Origin: Paenibacillus pini JCM 16418
GTDB lineage: Bacteria; Bacillota; Bacilli; Paenibacillales; Paenibacillaceae
NCBI RefSeq assembly: GCF_000576305.1
Contig: NZ_BAVZ01000006.1
Coordinates: 62,001 to 126,000 of the forward strand
Reading direction: 5' to 3'
Length of the DNA stretch: 64,000 bases
Both the position numbers and the translations under genes were made by a program. Shown one piece after another: positions 9,371-17,849 of the stretch; position 1 is the first letter of the stretch, and the number at the start of each line of letters is the position of its first letter. Under the pieces are notes generated by a model, which saw nothing but the letters and a program-made list of their open reading frames with translations, was not told the origin of the DNA and did not search any database.

Positions 9371-10750
9371 ATGGGTTTTAAAGATGAATTAAAACGTGAA
9401 GTACGTAATGCAGTGAAAGATGTAGAAAAGGAAGCACATCAAACGTGGAAGATTGACTATAAAGGACATGGTATTGAAATTACACACCAGTTAAAAGAAG
9501 AGCATCTTATTATAGATGGGATTACGGTAGATATGAATAAACGAAAAACTGTATTTTCACACATCATGCCGTATTCCAAATTATCAGGGACTCTTGATCT
9601 GGGTGATGGCGTGATGCATAAGATTTTCGTTAAACTTGGTGGCTACATAAGGTTTAATTGTATTGTCAAAATCGACAACGATACGGTGCTTGATCATTCC
9701 CTTAAGCTCGATTTTCTTCCGTGGAACCATAAAGACAAGATCGTTCCTTTTATTCAGCAACAAATTGAAACACACAGCAAAATAGTAGATGATCATTTAC
9801 CTGATGACGAGTACGTATATGATGAGAATCATCCGCGAATGGCTGCGGGTTTGTCTGATCTCATAGTAGATGATATACCTACTCCTTTTTATGTGAAAAA
9901 ACTGTTAAAGCTATTTAAAAAACAGCTCAATCATCCTACAAATAGGACACGAAAGGCGACATACGGGGAAATTATAACCGATCATATCGCTAGCTATCGT
10001 GATGATTTCATTGAACGGTTTCAGCAAGCGGAGTGGGATGAAGCTCTCGTACAGCAAGAGGCGTTATGGCTCCTTGAACATTCAGCGCATAGAGAGGTTG
10101 TGAAATTCTCAATCATCGTACTGGGTTGTACGAATTGTGAACAATATAAAGAACTGCTCTACACATTAGGAATGCATGAGGAATTCACCTCATATGTCAC
10201 TTTCGCATTGAAAAATGGAACCAAGGAAGCAAATCAACACATTTGGCAGCTTGCTCAGTCTGTCCATGGATGGGGCAAGATTGCTGCAATTGAGCAGCTG
10301 GAAGCAACAACGCCAGAAATCAAGCGATGGCTGCTGACCATGGGCTGCGAAAATAATATCCCGAGCGAATATGTAGCCTATATTTGTGCTATTAAAGGAG
10401 AACTTGCCATAGCACTATATGAAGAGACGATTTCAAAAGAGTTATATGATGGAATAGGTTTGATTATCCAAACATTACTTAATGGTGATGTAGAGCATGA
10501 TATTGAAGACTATTTATTTGAGAACGCGGTTCTATTTCGCTTTGTAAACCATGCTCGTATTCATTGCATAACACTCGAAGATATCTATCCTCTTATGATC
10601 ATAAGTGAATATGTAAATGATGAGGAAATCTGGGAAGAAAAGCTTGAGGACGAATGGAAGCAACAGGAACGCGCTTCTATCCAGCAAGCTATTCAACCAT
10701 ATATTAATGATCCTAAATGGTCGAAGCTTACCACGCTGACGCAGAGTTAA
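9371..10750 (+). CDS. Hypothetical cytoplasmic protein, HEAT-like helical C-terminal half
   Basis: A 459-residue protein without signal peptide or membrane segment. The first 30 residues are charged and helical (FKDELKREVRNAVKDVEKEA). Residues about 30-130 are beta-rich and contain a GTLDLGDGVMHKIFVKLGG-type strand pair. From about residue 190 to the end it is a run of amphipathic helices of the length seen in HEAT/ARM repeats. The ATG follows GAAAGAAGGA. I recognise no catalytic motif. It is likely a single-gene unit; a binding or scaffolding role is only a guess from the helical repeat look. Confidence 0.6.
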   Translation: MGFKDELKREVRNAVKDVEKEAHQTWKIDYKGHGIEITHQLKEEHLIIDGITVDMNKRKTVFSHIMPYSKLSGTLDLGDGVMHKIFVKLGGYIRFNCIVKIDNDTVLDHSLKLDFLPWNHKDKIVPFIQQQIETHSKIVDDHLPDDEYVYDENHPRMAAGLSDLIVDDIPTPFYVKKLLKLFKKQLNHPTNRTRKATYGEIITDHIASYRDDFIERFQQAEWDEALVQQEALWLLEHSAHREVVKFSIIVLGCTNCEQYKELLYTLGMHEEFTSYVTFALKNGTKEANQHIWQLAQSVHGWGKIAAIEQLEATTPEIKRWLLTMGCENNIPSEYVAYICAIKGELAIALYEETISKELYDGIGLIIQTLLNGDVEHDIEDYLFENAVLFRFVNHARIHCITLEDIYPLMIISEYVNDEEIWEEKLEDEWKQQERASIQQAIQPYINDPKWSKLTTLTQS

Positions 10751-10770
10751 CCATGTGGAATGATAAAACC

Positions 10771-10797
10771 AAGAAGTCCGGGGAGGATGGACTTCTT
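10771..10797. terminator. Hairpin between convergent genes
   Basis: A 9-bp stem AAGAAGTCC/GGACTTCTT with a 9-nt loop lies between the plus-strand hypothetical gene and the minus-strand secreted-protein gene. The minus-strand side continues GGTTTTATC, so it probably serves both genes. Confidence 0.6.
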
Positions 10798-10809
10798 CGT
10801 TGTCAAATC

Positions 10810-11280
10810 TTAGTAATCTAGCCGGTCTGTGATATACCCGGAGACATGCCATGTATTTGTACTGTTATAAAACTTAAAGTAATTTCCGACGGGTTGGCTT
10901 AAACCGTATACAGTGCCGAGGATCGCAGAAGCGACCTTAACATTATTTTTGTAAATATCGAATTTGCCAGTGATCTGATCGACAGTAGTCGATCCAAGAC
11001 TAACTAGACGGAATTCAAAACGGTCGGGTCCGACTTCCGAGATTGCATTGAAAAATGCCTGATTTCCTGAGGCCAGCGGGGCTTCTGTCCAACTTGCTAT
11101 CGCATTGCCGCTTGTCGAGGTCAGCCAATTGCCGGTCGTTCCATCCAATACATATAACGGTTTTTGCGAAAAAATGCCGTGCACATACGTGGATGGTGCT
11201 GCCGAGCTGCTTAAACTGAAACCCATGACAAAGACGGCAAACAGTAGGACAATAGAAGAGACTAGCCTTTTTCTCATCAT
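10810..11280 (-). CDS. Small secreted protein, unknown function
   Basis: A 156-residue protein with a clear signal peptide (MMRKRLVSSIVLLFAVFVMG, cleavage near SSSA-AP). The mature part is about 130 residues, rich in Ser/Thr/Asn and aromatic residues, and beta-like (DRFEFRLVSLGSTTVDQITG). GGAGTG precedes the double ATG. It resembles small extracellular beta-sandwich proteins of Bacilli, but I cannot name a family. It stands alone, with its own hairpin downstream. Confidence 0.65.
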   Translation of the reverse strand: MMRKRLVSSIVLLFAVFVMGFSLSSSAAPSTYVHGIFSQKPLYVLDGTTGNWLTSTSGNAIASWTEAPLASGNQAFFNAISEVGPDRFEFRLVSLGSTTVDQITGKFDIYKNNVKVASAILGTVYGLSQPVGNYFKFYNSTNTWHVSGYITDRLDY

Positions 11281-11433
11281 TTCACACTCCTTTTAATTGA
11301 TCATTCCCTCCCCATAACTGGAGCATATGATAAGGAAACCACTTTATACATAAATATGTAAATTTAGGTATTTTATTAGCGGCTATTCATTCATAGGAGA
11401 GGTTCAATTTGCTAATCATCAAAATATAAAAGC

Positions 11434-11462
11434 AGCGATCCTCCAATAGCCGGAGGATCGCT
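11434..11462 (-). terminator. Minus-strand terminator without an obvious intact gene
   Basis: A perfect 11-bp stem AGCGATCCTCC/GGAGGATCGCT with a 7-nt loop is followed on the minus strand by GCTTTTATATTTT. The only minus-strand candidate feeding it is the short frame at 11474-11587. Confidence 0.65.
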
Positions 11463-11473
11463 ACTTTGCTTCC

Positions 11474-11587
11474 TTATATAGTATAGAAATGACGATTGGC
11501 TGCGCGAAGCTCCTCGTTCACGATGAACGGGTAAAAACCATCAAACAGGCTAAAGTGATTACGCTTGTTTATACTATATATATTCAA
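11474..11587 (-). other. Short ORF or gene remnant upstream of the terminator
   Basis: A 37-codon frame from a TTG at 11587 to a TAA at 11474 reads protein-like sequence including NKRNHFSLFDGFYPFIVNEE and stops 12 bp before a proper minus-strand terminator. There is no clear ribosome site, so it is probably the decayed end of a lost gene; a small peptide gene is possible. The remainder of 11281-11611 contains only promoter-like AT-rich sequence. Confidence 0.3.
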
Positions 11588-11611
11588 ATTAAAATGAAAT
11601 AGGGTGGGAAC

Positions 11612-13018
11612 ATGGATAAGGGCTTCACATTAGCAAGCCAACTATTAACGATGCTGGATACGGAACAAAGATGGTTTACCTTAGCTGAAGTTGAAAAAAG
11701 TTTAGGTATATCCGTTAAAACGATAAGTAAGATGGTTGAGGAAATCAGCAAGCAATTACCATCTAATGTAATCATTGAAGTTTCTAGAGGAAAGGGTATA
11801 TTTCTTCGACGTGATGGTCGGAGTAAGACGATTAGTGAAGTGCTTTCTTCGATGTTTAGAGAAACCATCTTTTATCGGCTGATGCATGTATTGTTTATGA
11901 ATGTAGGTCGACTGTCCGTGGAGGAGCTAGCGGGAGTCATGTTTATGAGTACTTCGTCTCTCAAGAAACTGATTGTGCAGATGAATAATCACGATCTAAA
12001 ACCATATAAGCTACGCATTACGTATTCTACGCCTATGATCAAAGGAAATGAGATGAACATTCGATATTTTTACTGGAAGTTATATGGGGATGCGTATGAG
12101 TTTACAGGATGGCCCTTTGAGCATATTGATTTTAATGATATAAATCAGCTCCTCACCAATATAGAGAAAGAGAAGAACATCGTTTATTTTATCAATTCTA
12201 AACGAAAATTATCCTTTCTGCTCGCCATTGTAATCGAAAGAGTGGCTAAAGGGGAATGTGTCCAAATTGACGAACATAGTTACCCTTGGGAGAAGGGTTT
12301 TTTTCACGAACCCGTGATAACCCTTGCGAAGCAGCTGGAAGATGAGCGCGCCATTACGTTTTCCAAAAGTGAAATATTCTTTATTCAATCGCTCGTTAGT
12401 CTCAGCCAGTATCATTATTACGAAGGATCAGAAATAACACCAGTGAAAGAAATCGAATTACACAAAGATCAAGAAGAATATCGAATGGGCAATCTGCTTA
12501 TCAAGCTATTGACGGAGATATTTCCCAATTTGGATGCGGGTGAACGATTTATTTTGGAGGTATACGGCTTCTTCGACAAGCTATTAATAGAAAACGCCAT
12601 TCCTGAATGGATGATGATTTCGCAAACTAATTTATCGACATATGTTCAAAAGGAGTGCCAGCCGATTTATCAGGAATTGCTAACCTGCATGCAAACGTGG
12701 AATACGGCGTATCCTTCCGTTTCATACAATAATGTCCATTTAACCAAGTTGACCTTAATGGTTCGTTCAAGTTTACGTTATAAAAGCAAGAGGGCTTTCT
12801 TAGTGATTGGGGAAGAATTCTCGATTCGTCATTACATCGCGGACTTGATTAAGAAAGAAATTGGAGATCAGTTGATTATAGATACTTCCATAATGCAAGG
12901 CTTAACGGACGATATGATGCAGCAGCACCATATTGATTTTGTCATTAGTAATATCCCGGTTGCATTAGAGGCGGTACCTGTTGTTATCATCTCCACAATT
13001 CCCTCTAAAAGGATCTAG
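11612..13018 (+). CDS. Mga/AtxA-type helix-turn-helix regulator
   Basis: A 468-residue regulator with two N-terminal winged-helix modules (about residues 8-60 and 90-150), a helical PRD-like middle (about 170-380) and an EIIB-like alpha/beta C-terminus starting near AFLVIGEEFSIRHYIADLI. This is the layout of Mga/AtxA-like proteins, whose PRDs are phosphorylated by the PTS to couple sugar status to transcription. The ATG has AGGGTGGG upstream. It lies directly before and in line with deoD and nupC, so it is a plausible activator of nucleoside use. The domain order is my reading; I cannot verify phosphorylatable histidines. Confidence 0.7.
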   Translation: MDKGFTLASQLLTMLDTEQRWFTLAEVEKSLGISVKTISKMVEEISKQLPSNVIIEVSRGKGIFLRRDGRSKTISEVLSSMFRETIFYRLMHVLFMNVGRLSVEELAGVMFMSTSSLKKLIVQMNNHDLKPYKLRITYSTPMIKGNEMNIRYFYWKLYGDAYEFTGWPFEHIDFNDINQLLTNIEKEKNIVYFINSKRKLSFLLAIVIERVAKGECVQIDEHSYPWEKGFFHEPVITLAKQLEDERAITFSKSEIFFIQSLVSLSQYHYYEGSEITPVKEIELHKDQEEYRMGNLLIKLLTEIFPNLDAGERFILEVYGFFDKLLIENAIPEWMMISQTNLSTYVQKECQPIYQELLTCMQTWNTAYPSVSYNNVHLTKLTLMVRSSLRYKSKRAFLVIGEEFSIRHYIADLIKKEIGDQLIIDTSIMQGLTDDMMQQHHIDFVISNIPVALEAVPVVIISTIPSKRI

Positions 13019-13151
13019 ACAATATTCGTCAAGCTTTGCTTTTATAATTTGACCAATTATTTTCCGTATCCTACGTAATTTTTTGGTCTAGTTTGCTATG
13101 CGCAAAAAACGTATGCTCAAAGTAGTTTCAGAGCTGATTGACTTGATGGCT

Positions 13152-13165
13152 TGGAAGCGTTTTCT
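13152..13165 (+). promoter_or_regulatory. Candidate CcpA (cre) site upstream of deoD
   Basis: TGGAAGCGTTTTCT matches the Bacillus cre consensus TGWAARCGYTWNCW at all but one position. It lies about 45 bp before the deoD start, a location suited to catabolite repression of nucleoside use. Confidence 0.5.
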
Positions 13166-13207
13166 GTAAAATGATTTTTTGATATTTGAAAGTTTGGGGG
13201 AAGACAT

Positions 13208-13915
13208 ATGAGTAGACATTTAGGTGCAAAAAAAGGTGAAATCGCAGAACGGGTGTTGCTTCCAGGAGATCCTTTACGTGCAAAGTTTGTAGCAGAACGC
13301 TTTTTAGATGAGGCGTATTGTTATAACGAAGTAAGAGGCATGTATGGTTACACTGGATTATATAAGGGAGTACCGGTTTCGGTTCAAGGGTCAGGGATGG
13401 GAAATCCATCGATGAGTATTTATGCTACGGAATTGATTGTCGATTATGAGGTTAAGAAATTGATTCGTATTGGTACATGTGGCGCGATGCAGGAAAATAT
13501 TAAGATTCGCGATATTATATTGGCCCAAGCGGTATCTTCAGATAGTAATATGACCGAGAAAATCTTTCATGGTTGTAATTATGCACCAACGGCAGATTTC
13601 TCCTTGTTAATGAAAGCCTATCAACAAGCAGAAGGTAAACCTGTAAACCTCTTTGTTGGCAACATCTATAATTCCGATGAATTCTACCGTGAAACCTTAG
13701 ATCGACTTCATAAGTTTATGGATTTCGGTGTATTAGCGGTAGAAATGGAAAGCACATCATTGTATACATTAGCTGCTAAGTATGGTGTACAAGCACTATC
13801 GATTTTGACGGTGGGTAGTCAGCTGTTAACACAGGAACACTTAACACATGAAGAAAGTGAACAATCCTTTTATGACATGGTCGAAATCGCATTAAATACC
13901 GTCATTCAGGACTAA
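13208..13915 (+). CDS. deoD: DeoD-type purine nucleoside phosphorylase, variant active site
   Basis: A 235-residue trimeric/hexameric-type phosphorylase that splits purine nucleosides with phosphate. The phosphate-site residues Gly20, Arg24, Arg43 and Arg87 are present, as are Met180 and Glu181, which bind ribose; the numbering coincides with the E. coli enzyme. The loop that normally reads TVSDHI reads TVGSQLL, so position 204 is Ser instead of the catalytic Asp. Position 217, normally Arg, is also Ser. Specificity is therefore probably shifted, perhaps to 6-aminopurine nucleosides such as adenosine (inference). GGGGGA precedes the ATG. It sits 42 bp ahead of nupC, probably in one operon. 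Confidence 0.88.
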   Translation: MSRHLGAKKGEIAERVLLPGDPLRAKFVAERFLDEAYCYNEVRGMYGYTGLYKGVPVSVQGSGMGNPSMSIYATELIVDYEVKKLIRIGTCGAMQENIKIRDIILAQAVSSDSNMTEKIFHGCNYAPTADFSLLMKAYQQAEGKPVNLFVGNIYNSDEFYRETLDRLHKFMDFGVLAVEMESTSLYTLAAKYGVQALSILTVGSQLLTQEHLTHEESEQSFYDMVEIALNTVIQD

Positions 13916-13957
13916 TGTGGCAGTTAGAAAACTAACCGATTATTTGGGGGAATAAAG

Positions 13958-15139
13958 ATGCACTATCTACTTTCTATTGCCGGTCTAATTATTGTTCTGT
14001 TACTAGCATGGCTTGCGAGTAATGACAAGAAAAAGATTAAGTATCGTCCAATCATTGTGATGATTGCGGTTCAGGTTATTTTGGGACTGCTTATCATAAA
14101 AACGAGTATCGGCGAATTTTTGATTAAAGGTTTTGCTGACGGTTTTAAACATTTACTTGATTATGCCAATGAAGGAACTAACTTTGTATTTGGTGGGATT
14201 GCTAATGAAGGAGCCCATACATTTTTCCTCTTTGTTCTAATGCCTATTGTTTTTATGTCAGCGTTAATAGGGATTCTGCAACACTATAAAATACTACCTT
14301 TCATTATCAAGTATATTGGATTGGTACTAAGTAAAATCAATGGTATGGGGAAATTGGAGTCCTATAATGCGGTTGCAGCTGCCATCGTAGGACAAAACGA
14401 AGTATTCATTTCGGTTAAAAATCAGCTTGGATTATTGCCGAAGCATCGCTTGTATACATTATGTGCGTCAGCCATGTCGACCGTATCCATGTCTATTGTA
14501 GGTTCTTATATGACTATGCTAGAGCCTAAGTATGTAGTGGCAGCGTTAATATTAAACTTATTCGGTGGATTTATCGTTTCATCTATTATTAATCCATATG
14601 AAGTGAAGCCAGAAGAAGATATCATTGAAGTGCAAGAAAATGAAAAACAAACGTTTTTTGAAATGCTAGGCGAATATCTGATGGATGGCTTTAAAGTAGC
14701 GATCGTAGTCGGAGTCATGTTAGTTGGTTTCGTAGGAATTATAGCTTTAATTAACGGAATCTTCAGTGGCATTTTCGGTATCTCATTCCAAGGAATTCTA
14801 GGTTATGTCTTTGCACCTATCGCCTTTGTTATGGGTGTGCCATGGCATGAAGCTGTTAGTGCGGGAAGTATCATGGCTACTAAGCTTGTTTCAAATGAAT
14901 TTGTTGCTATGCTTGACTTTGTTAAAATTCAAGAGGGTTTAAGTGGTCGTACGACAGCAATTGTTTCTGTATTCTTGATTTCTTTTGCTAACTTTGGATC
15001 AATCGGAACTATTGTTGGTGCGGTAAAAGGATTGAATGAGAAGCAAGGAAATATTGTTGCAAGATTCGGATTGAAATTGTTGTATGGAGCCACGCTTGTA
15101 AGCGTTCTATCCGCAATTGTTATTGGTATTATATTTTAA
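13958..15139 (+). CDS. nupC: NupC-type concentrative nucleoside transporter
   Basis: A 393-residue membrane protein of the CNT family, which imports nucleosides with H+ or Na+. Family regions visible are the gate-like FVFGG segment near residue 75, the [19 protein letters not shown] stretch (substrate-site helix with the QNE motif), the [15 protein letters not shown] segment, and the C-terminal [16 protein letters not shown] helix. GGGGGA precedes the ATG. The gene follows deoD with a short gap and ends in a strong terminator, making a compact uptake-plus-phosphorolysis operon. Confidence 0.93.
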   Translation: MHYLLSIAGLIIVLLLAWLASNDKKKIKYRPIIVMIAVQVILGLLIIKTSIGEFLIKGFADGFKHLLDYANEGTNFVFGGIANEGAHTFFLFVLMPIVFMSALIGILQHYKILPFIIKYIGLVLSKINGMGKLESYNAVAAAIVGQNEVFISVKNQLGLLPKHRLYTLCASAMSTVSMSIVGSYMTMLEPKYVVAALILNLFGGFIVSSIINPYEVKPEEDIIEVQENEKQTFFEMLGEYLMDGFKVAIVVGVMLVGFVGIIALINGIFSGIFGISFQGILGYVFAPIAFVMGVPWHEAVSAGSIMATKLVSNEFVAMLDFVKIQEGLSGRTTAIVSVFLISFANFGSIGTIVGAVKGLNEKQGNIVARFGLKLLYGATLVSVLSAIVIGIIF

Positions 15140-15171
15140 TTATAGTTTCAAATGAAAATATCGCTTAATCA

Positions 15172-15210
15172 CAAAAGGCATTGGGAATGTATTCATTCCA
15201 ATGCCTTTTG
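15172..15210 (+). terminator. Terminator of the deoD-nupC operon
   Basis: An 18/17-nt inverted repeat with one bulged G (15172-15189 with 15194-15210) and a TATT loop is followed by a T-rich tail. Confidence 0.85.
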
Positions 15211-15257
15211 TCATTTTTAATTCTTTTAATGAATAAATCAGGCGGGTCCCATCCGAT

Positions 15258-15395
15258 TTACGCCGGGATTGGTCTATTCCACGACCATCTCGCAATTTTC
15301 TTTAAGTTCATGGTAGCAAACGTAAGCATCGCCTGCATAGACAATTTTTTTAGCCCTCGCAGGGTTGTCCATCGCATGCCATGACTCTTATGGTT
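15258..15395 (-). pseudogene. IS1182-type transposase, C-terminal remnant
   Basis: A minus-strand open frame of 46 codons ends at TAA (15258-15260) and reads HGMRWTTLRGLKKLSMQAML and then TFATMNLKKIARWSWNRP. The GMR(Y/W)TT-RG-K element followed by NLKK(L/I)A is the usual end of IS1182-family DDE transposases. A stop lies immediately upstream in frame, and no other part or terminal repeat was found. This is the residue of an old insertion between nupC and the lipoprotein gene. Confidence 0.65.
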
Positions 15396-15407
15396 TTATA
15401 TATTAAA

Positions 15408-16472
15408 TTACTCAAATTTGATTAGAAATAATTCAGAAGAATCTTCATTTCTATAGCCTGCTATCAAATATCCCTCGTTTGTAAAATCTACAGTATCAAC
15501 TTTATGATTTATGGATACCATTAAGTTAATCTTTTTATTCGATGATGTATCATAATAAACTAATTCATGATCTTTAGTTATATAAGCAGTATGATTTCCA
15601 TATGAATCAAACTGGCTAATATAGTCTTTCTCAATCACATTAAAATCTTTGGTTTTAATATTATACGTTCCAAATTTTCCTGACGACCAAGTATTTATAT
15701 CTTCGAAATTAATCGATATTATGTTATCGTTCAATAATTTAGCGTATCCCACATAAGGTGAAGAAGAAACGAACTCCTTTGTATCTCCTGTGGCTAAATT
15801 GTAAACATAATATTTACCTTTACTATTTACAGTATCTGTCCATAGTATATTTCCCTCGTTAAAATCAACAGAATTGTTATAGAAGCTTCCTAACTCTAAC
15901 GTCGCTAATACTTTGTGTTTCTTGGAATCTAGATCATATAATACTACTTCAGATTTATTGTTTGTTGTTGTAATCCAAGCAATCATATTTTGATAAAGCC
16001 TAGGAGCGTCTAATGCCATTTTCTCTTGATCATCATATTTAAAGACAATTGATTTCTTGTCATTTGTTCTATTCCATGCATGAACGGATCCCTTTAGTCC
16101 AAACTCATCTGTTTCTGCCCAAACCATCCATTCATTATTACAAGTCAAATCATTTATAGTACCATTCTTAAGTTCTGATTTATAAATTGTTACAGATTCT
16201 TTTTTCTGTAAGTCATACTCTAAAATACTGTTCTGCAAGCGTTCTTTTTGGCTATTAAAGGGTATATATATTCTTTCATCTGTTGCGCAAGGTTGCGAAT
16301 AACGTGAATACGGTATTTGTATATGTTCTACATCATACTCTAAGTTCTGAGTATTCTCTTTACTCTCACTTTTATCAACTATTGGTTCTGGTAAATTTAC
16401 TACACTTTCGTTATTGCAAGCAGTAAATAGTAATAAAAGCATTAAAGCAATTGATGCTGATAAAAATTTCAT
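15408..16472 (-). CDS. Lipoprotein, propeller-like, unknown function
   Basis: A 354-residue protein. The signal peptide ends in a lipobox (LLLFTAC), giving an N-terminal lipid-modified Cys at about residue 19. After an acidic linker, the rest consists of repeated short beta units of the kind WxxTxxxxK...VxxYDLxSKK, reminiscent of six- or seven-bladed TolB/WD-like propellers. The start ATG has AAAGGAG at the right distance. It is a single-gene unit, and AT-rich compared with its neighbours. I do not recognise a specific family. Confidence 0.7.
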   Translation of the reverse strand: MKFLSASIALMLLLLFTACNNESVVNLPEPIVDKSESKENTQNLEYDVEHIQIPYSRYSQPCATDERIYIPFNSQKERLQNSILEYDLQKKESVTIYKSELKNGTINDLTCNNEWMVWAETDEFGLKGSVHAWNRTNDKKSIVFKYDDQEKMALDAPRLYQNMIAWITTTNNKSEVVLYDLDSKKHKVLATLELGSFYNNSVDFNEGNILWTDTVNSKGKYYVYNLATGDTKEFVSSSPYVGYAKLLNDNIISINFEDINTWSSGKFGTYNIKTKDFNVIEKDYISQFDSYGNHTAYITKDHELVYYDTSSNKKINLMVSINHKVDTVDFTNEGYLIAGYRNEDSSELFLIKFE

Positions 16473-16751
16473 TTGTCTTCTCCTTTAATAGTAATATACC
16501 ATTGCTTTATTGGTACCATTTATGTCTGCAATATAAGAGAATCTTTTCATTTATAATTTTCACATCATTCATCATCGCTCCTGTAAAATGTCGTTAACAA
16601 CTAGTATTAGTAGCATGGACCTTAGCGTTTGTGAAAACTGTGCACGAACTTAATAGTAATTGTAAATATTTTAATTAAATGGTAATTATATTAAATTTAT
16701 TTACAATATTCAACACTATGAAACCGAATTAGAGAGAAGGTAAGTACTAAG
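16473..16751. other. Intergenic region, no gene seen
   Basis: AT-rich sequence between the divergent lipoprotein gene and the barnase unit. It presumably holds both promoters; no convincing operator or hairpin was found. Confidence 0.4.
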
Positions 16752-16916
16752 ATGGAGAGTTCGTACGCCATCGCTTACGGAAAGAGGTTTGCTCCGACGA
16801 GGAACGAGATCAGATTAGGGCGCGAGATGACCTTTATGCAGATGTCATGCTATGATGAGAAAGATAATGAATACATGTTTGGAAATGAGGTAAGAAAATG
16901 TTTTGCGTATTTATGA
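16752..16916 (+). CDS. Possible 54-residue ORF leading the barnase operon
   Basis: ATG at 16752 is preceded by GAGAAGG (about 10 nt). The frame runs 54 codons, is rich in Met, Tyr and charged residues, and stops inside the start region of the barnase gene, overlapping it by 19 bases. The overlap and ribosome site suggest translational coupling, but the sequence is unlike any family I know and has no signal peptide. It could be a leader peptide or a chance frame. Confidence 0.3.
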   Translation: MESSYAIAYGKRFAPTRNEIRLGREMTFMQMSCYDEKDNEYMFGNEVRKCFAYL

Positions 16917-17422
16917 AACAAATCGGTAGGCACTCACGCTCCTTGCTGGCCGCGATGATTGTCATGCTGGCGATCATGCTGACGGGCTGCGGAACTCTGG
17001 ACGTGGGGCCTTCTTCGACTAAGAATCCGTTTTCGTCTACTTCGATCTCAGAGGGACAGAAACGACCCCAACCCCCGCTAATCAGTTTTAAGGATGTATC
17101 GGATTATATACGAAAGCACCAGAAGCTTCCTGATAATTTCATTACTAAAAAAGAAGCTGAGCAGCTCGGCTGGGTAGCGGCTCAGGGCAATTTGAATACA
17201 GTTGCACCTGGAAAAAGCATCGGAGGCGACCGCTTCGGGAACAGGGAAGGACTGCTGCCAAAGGCCAAAAACCGGATATGGTATGAAGCGGATATCAATT
17301 ATAAGAAGGGGTCGCGCGGAGCGGACCGAATTCTCTATTCAAACGACGGATTGATTTATAAGACGACAGACCATTACAAGTCGTTTACGGATATTACGAA
17401 GGAAGGTAGTGTCCCGCAATGA
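16898..17422 (+). CDS. Barnase-like guanyl-specific ribonuclease with lipoprotein signal
   Basis: Extracellular RNase of the barnase (N1/T1) family, 174 residues. The domain from about residue 63 follows barnase closely: KLPDN, GWVA-GNL, APGKSIGGD, NREG, EADINY, DRILYS and TDHY. By alignment the general base is Glu130, the acid His159, and Arg140, Arg144 and Lys84 complete the active site; all are conserved, so it should be active. The signal peptide ends in LTGC with Cys31, so it is predicted to be a membrane-tethered lipoprotein instead of a free secreted enzyme. GAGGT precedes the ATG at 16898. The stop overlaps the barstar start (ATGA). Confidence 0.93.
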   Translation: MFCVFMKQIGRHSRSLLAAMIVMLAIMLTGCGTLDVGPSSTKNPFSSTSISEGQKRPQPPLISFKDVSDYIRKHQKLPDNFITKKEAEQLGWVAAQGNLNTVAPGKSIGGDRFGNREGLLPKAKNRIWYEADINYKKGSRGADRILYSNDGLIYKTTDHYKSFTDITKEGSVPQ

Positions 17423-17691
17423 ATAAAGTCACGGAACTGAGACAGTCAGAGGCAGATCGACACGAGAACGTCCATAAATGGTTGAAGCGGAAGCTCGGAT
17501 TGCCAGAATGGTACGGGCACAATTTGGATGCCCTATGGGATTGTATCACTGGACATGTACCGTTGCCTTTACATATCCGTTGGATCGCGGATTCGGAACA
17601 TGATGAGCGCTATAACGCGATCTTGGAGGTTTTTCAGGAGGCTGCAGACCAATTCGATAACATTAGCTTCGAGTACGTGTCTGTTCAGTAA
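17419..17691 (+). CDS. Barstar-like ribonuclease inhibitor
   Basis: A 90-residue cytoplasmic inhibitor. The hallmark LPEWYGHNLDALWDCITG is present, with the two Asp and the Trp that insert into the barnase active site. It overlaps the RNase gene by four bases, so inhibitor and toxin are translationally coupled, protecting the cell from RNase that has not been exported. The C-terminal strand (FEYVSVQ) matches the barstar fold. A short gap leads to a strong terminator. Confidence 0.93.
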   Translation: MNKVTELRQSEADRHENVHKWLKRKLGLPEWYGHNLDALWDCITGHVPLPLHIRWIADSEHDERYNAILEVFQEAADQFDNISFEYVSVQ

Positions 17692-17765
17692 GAAGACTGA
17701 ATTCCTCGAGTGCTGGACTTTATATCGAAGAAGTCTTACCTGCTACCTCAAAAATTATTTAAATA

Positions 17766-17797
17766 AAAAGACGGAGCCATAATTGGCTCCGTCTTTT
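17766..17797. terminator. Bidirectional terminator, barstar/anti-sigma
   Basis: A perfect 13-bp stem (AAAAGACGGAGCC with its complement) around ATAATT lies between convergent genes. Flanking A and T runs suit both directions. Confidence 0.88.
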
Positions 17798-17849
17798 GTA
17801 GGTTTGCTAGACCCTTCTCCTAGTGAATAGGGTCCTTTTTACAGATAAT

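Noticed and set aside
15181..15384. 67-codon plus-strand frame
   Set aside because: Overlaps the deoD-nupC terminator and is antisense to the transposase remnant.
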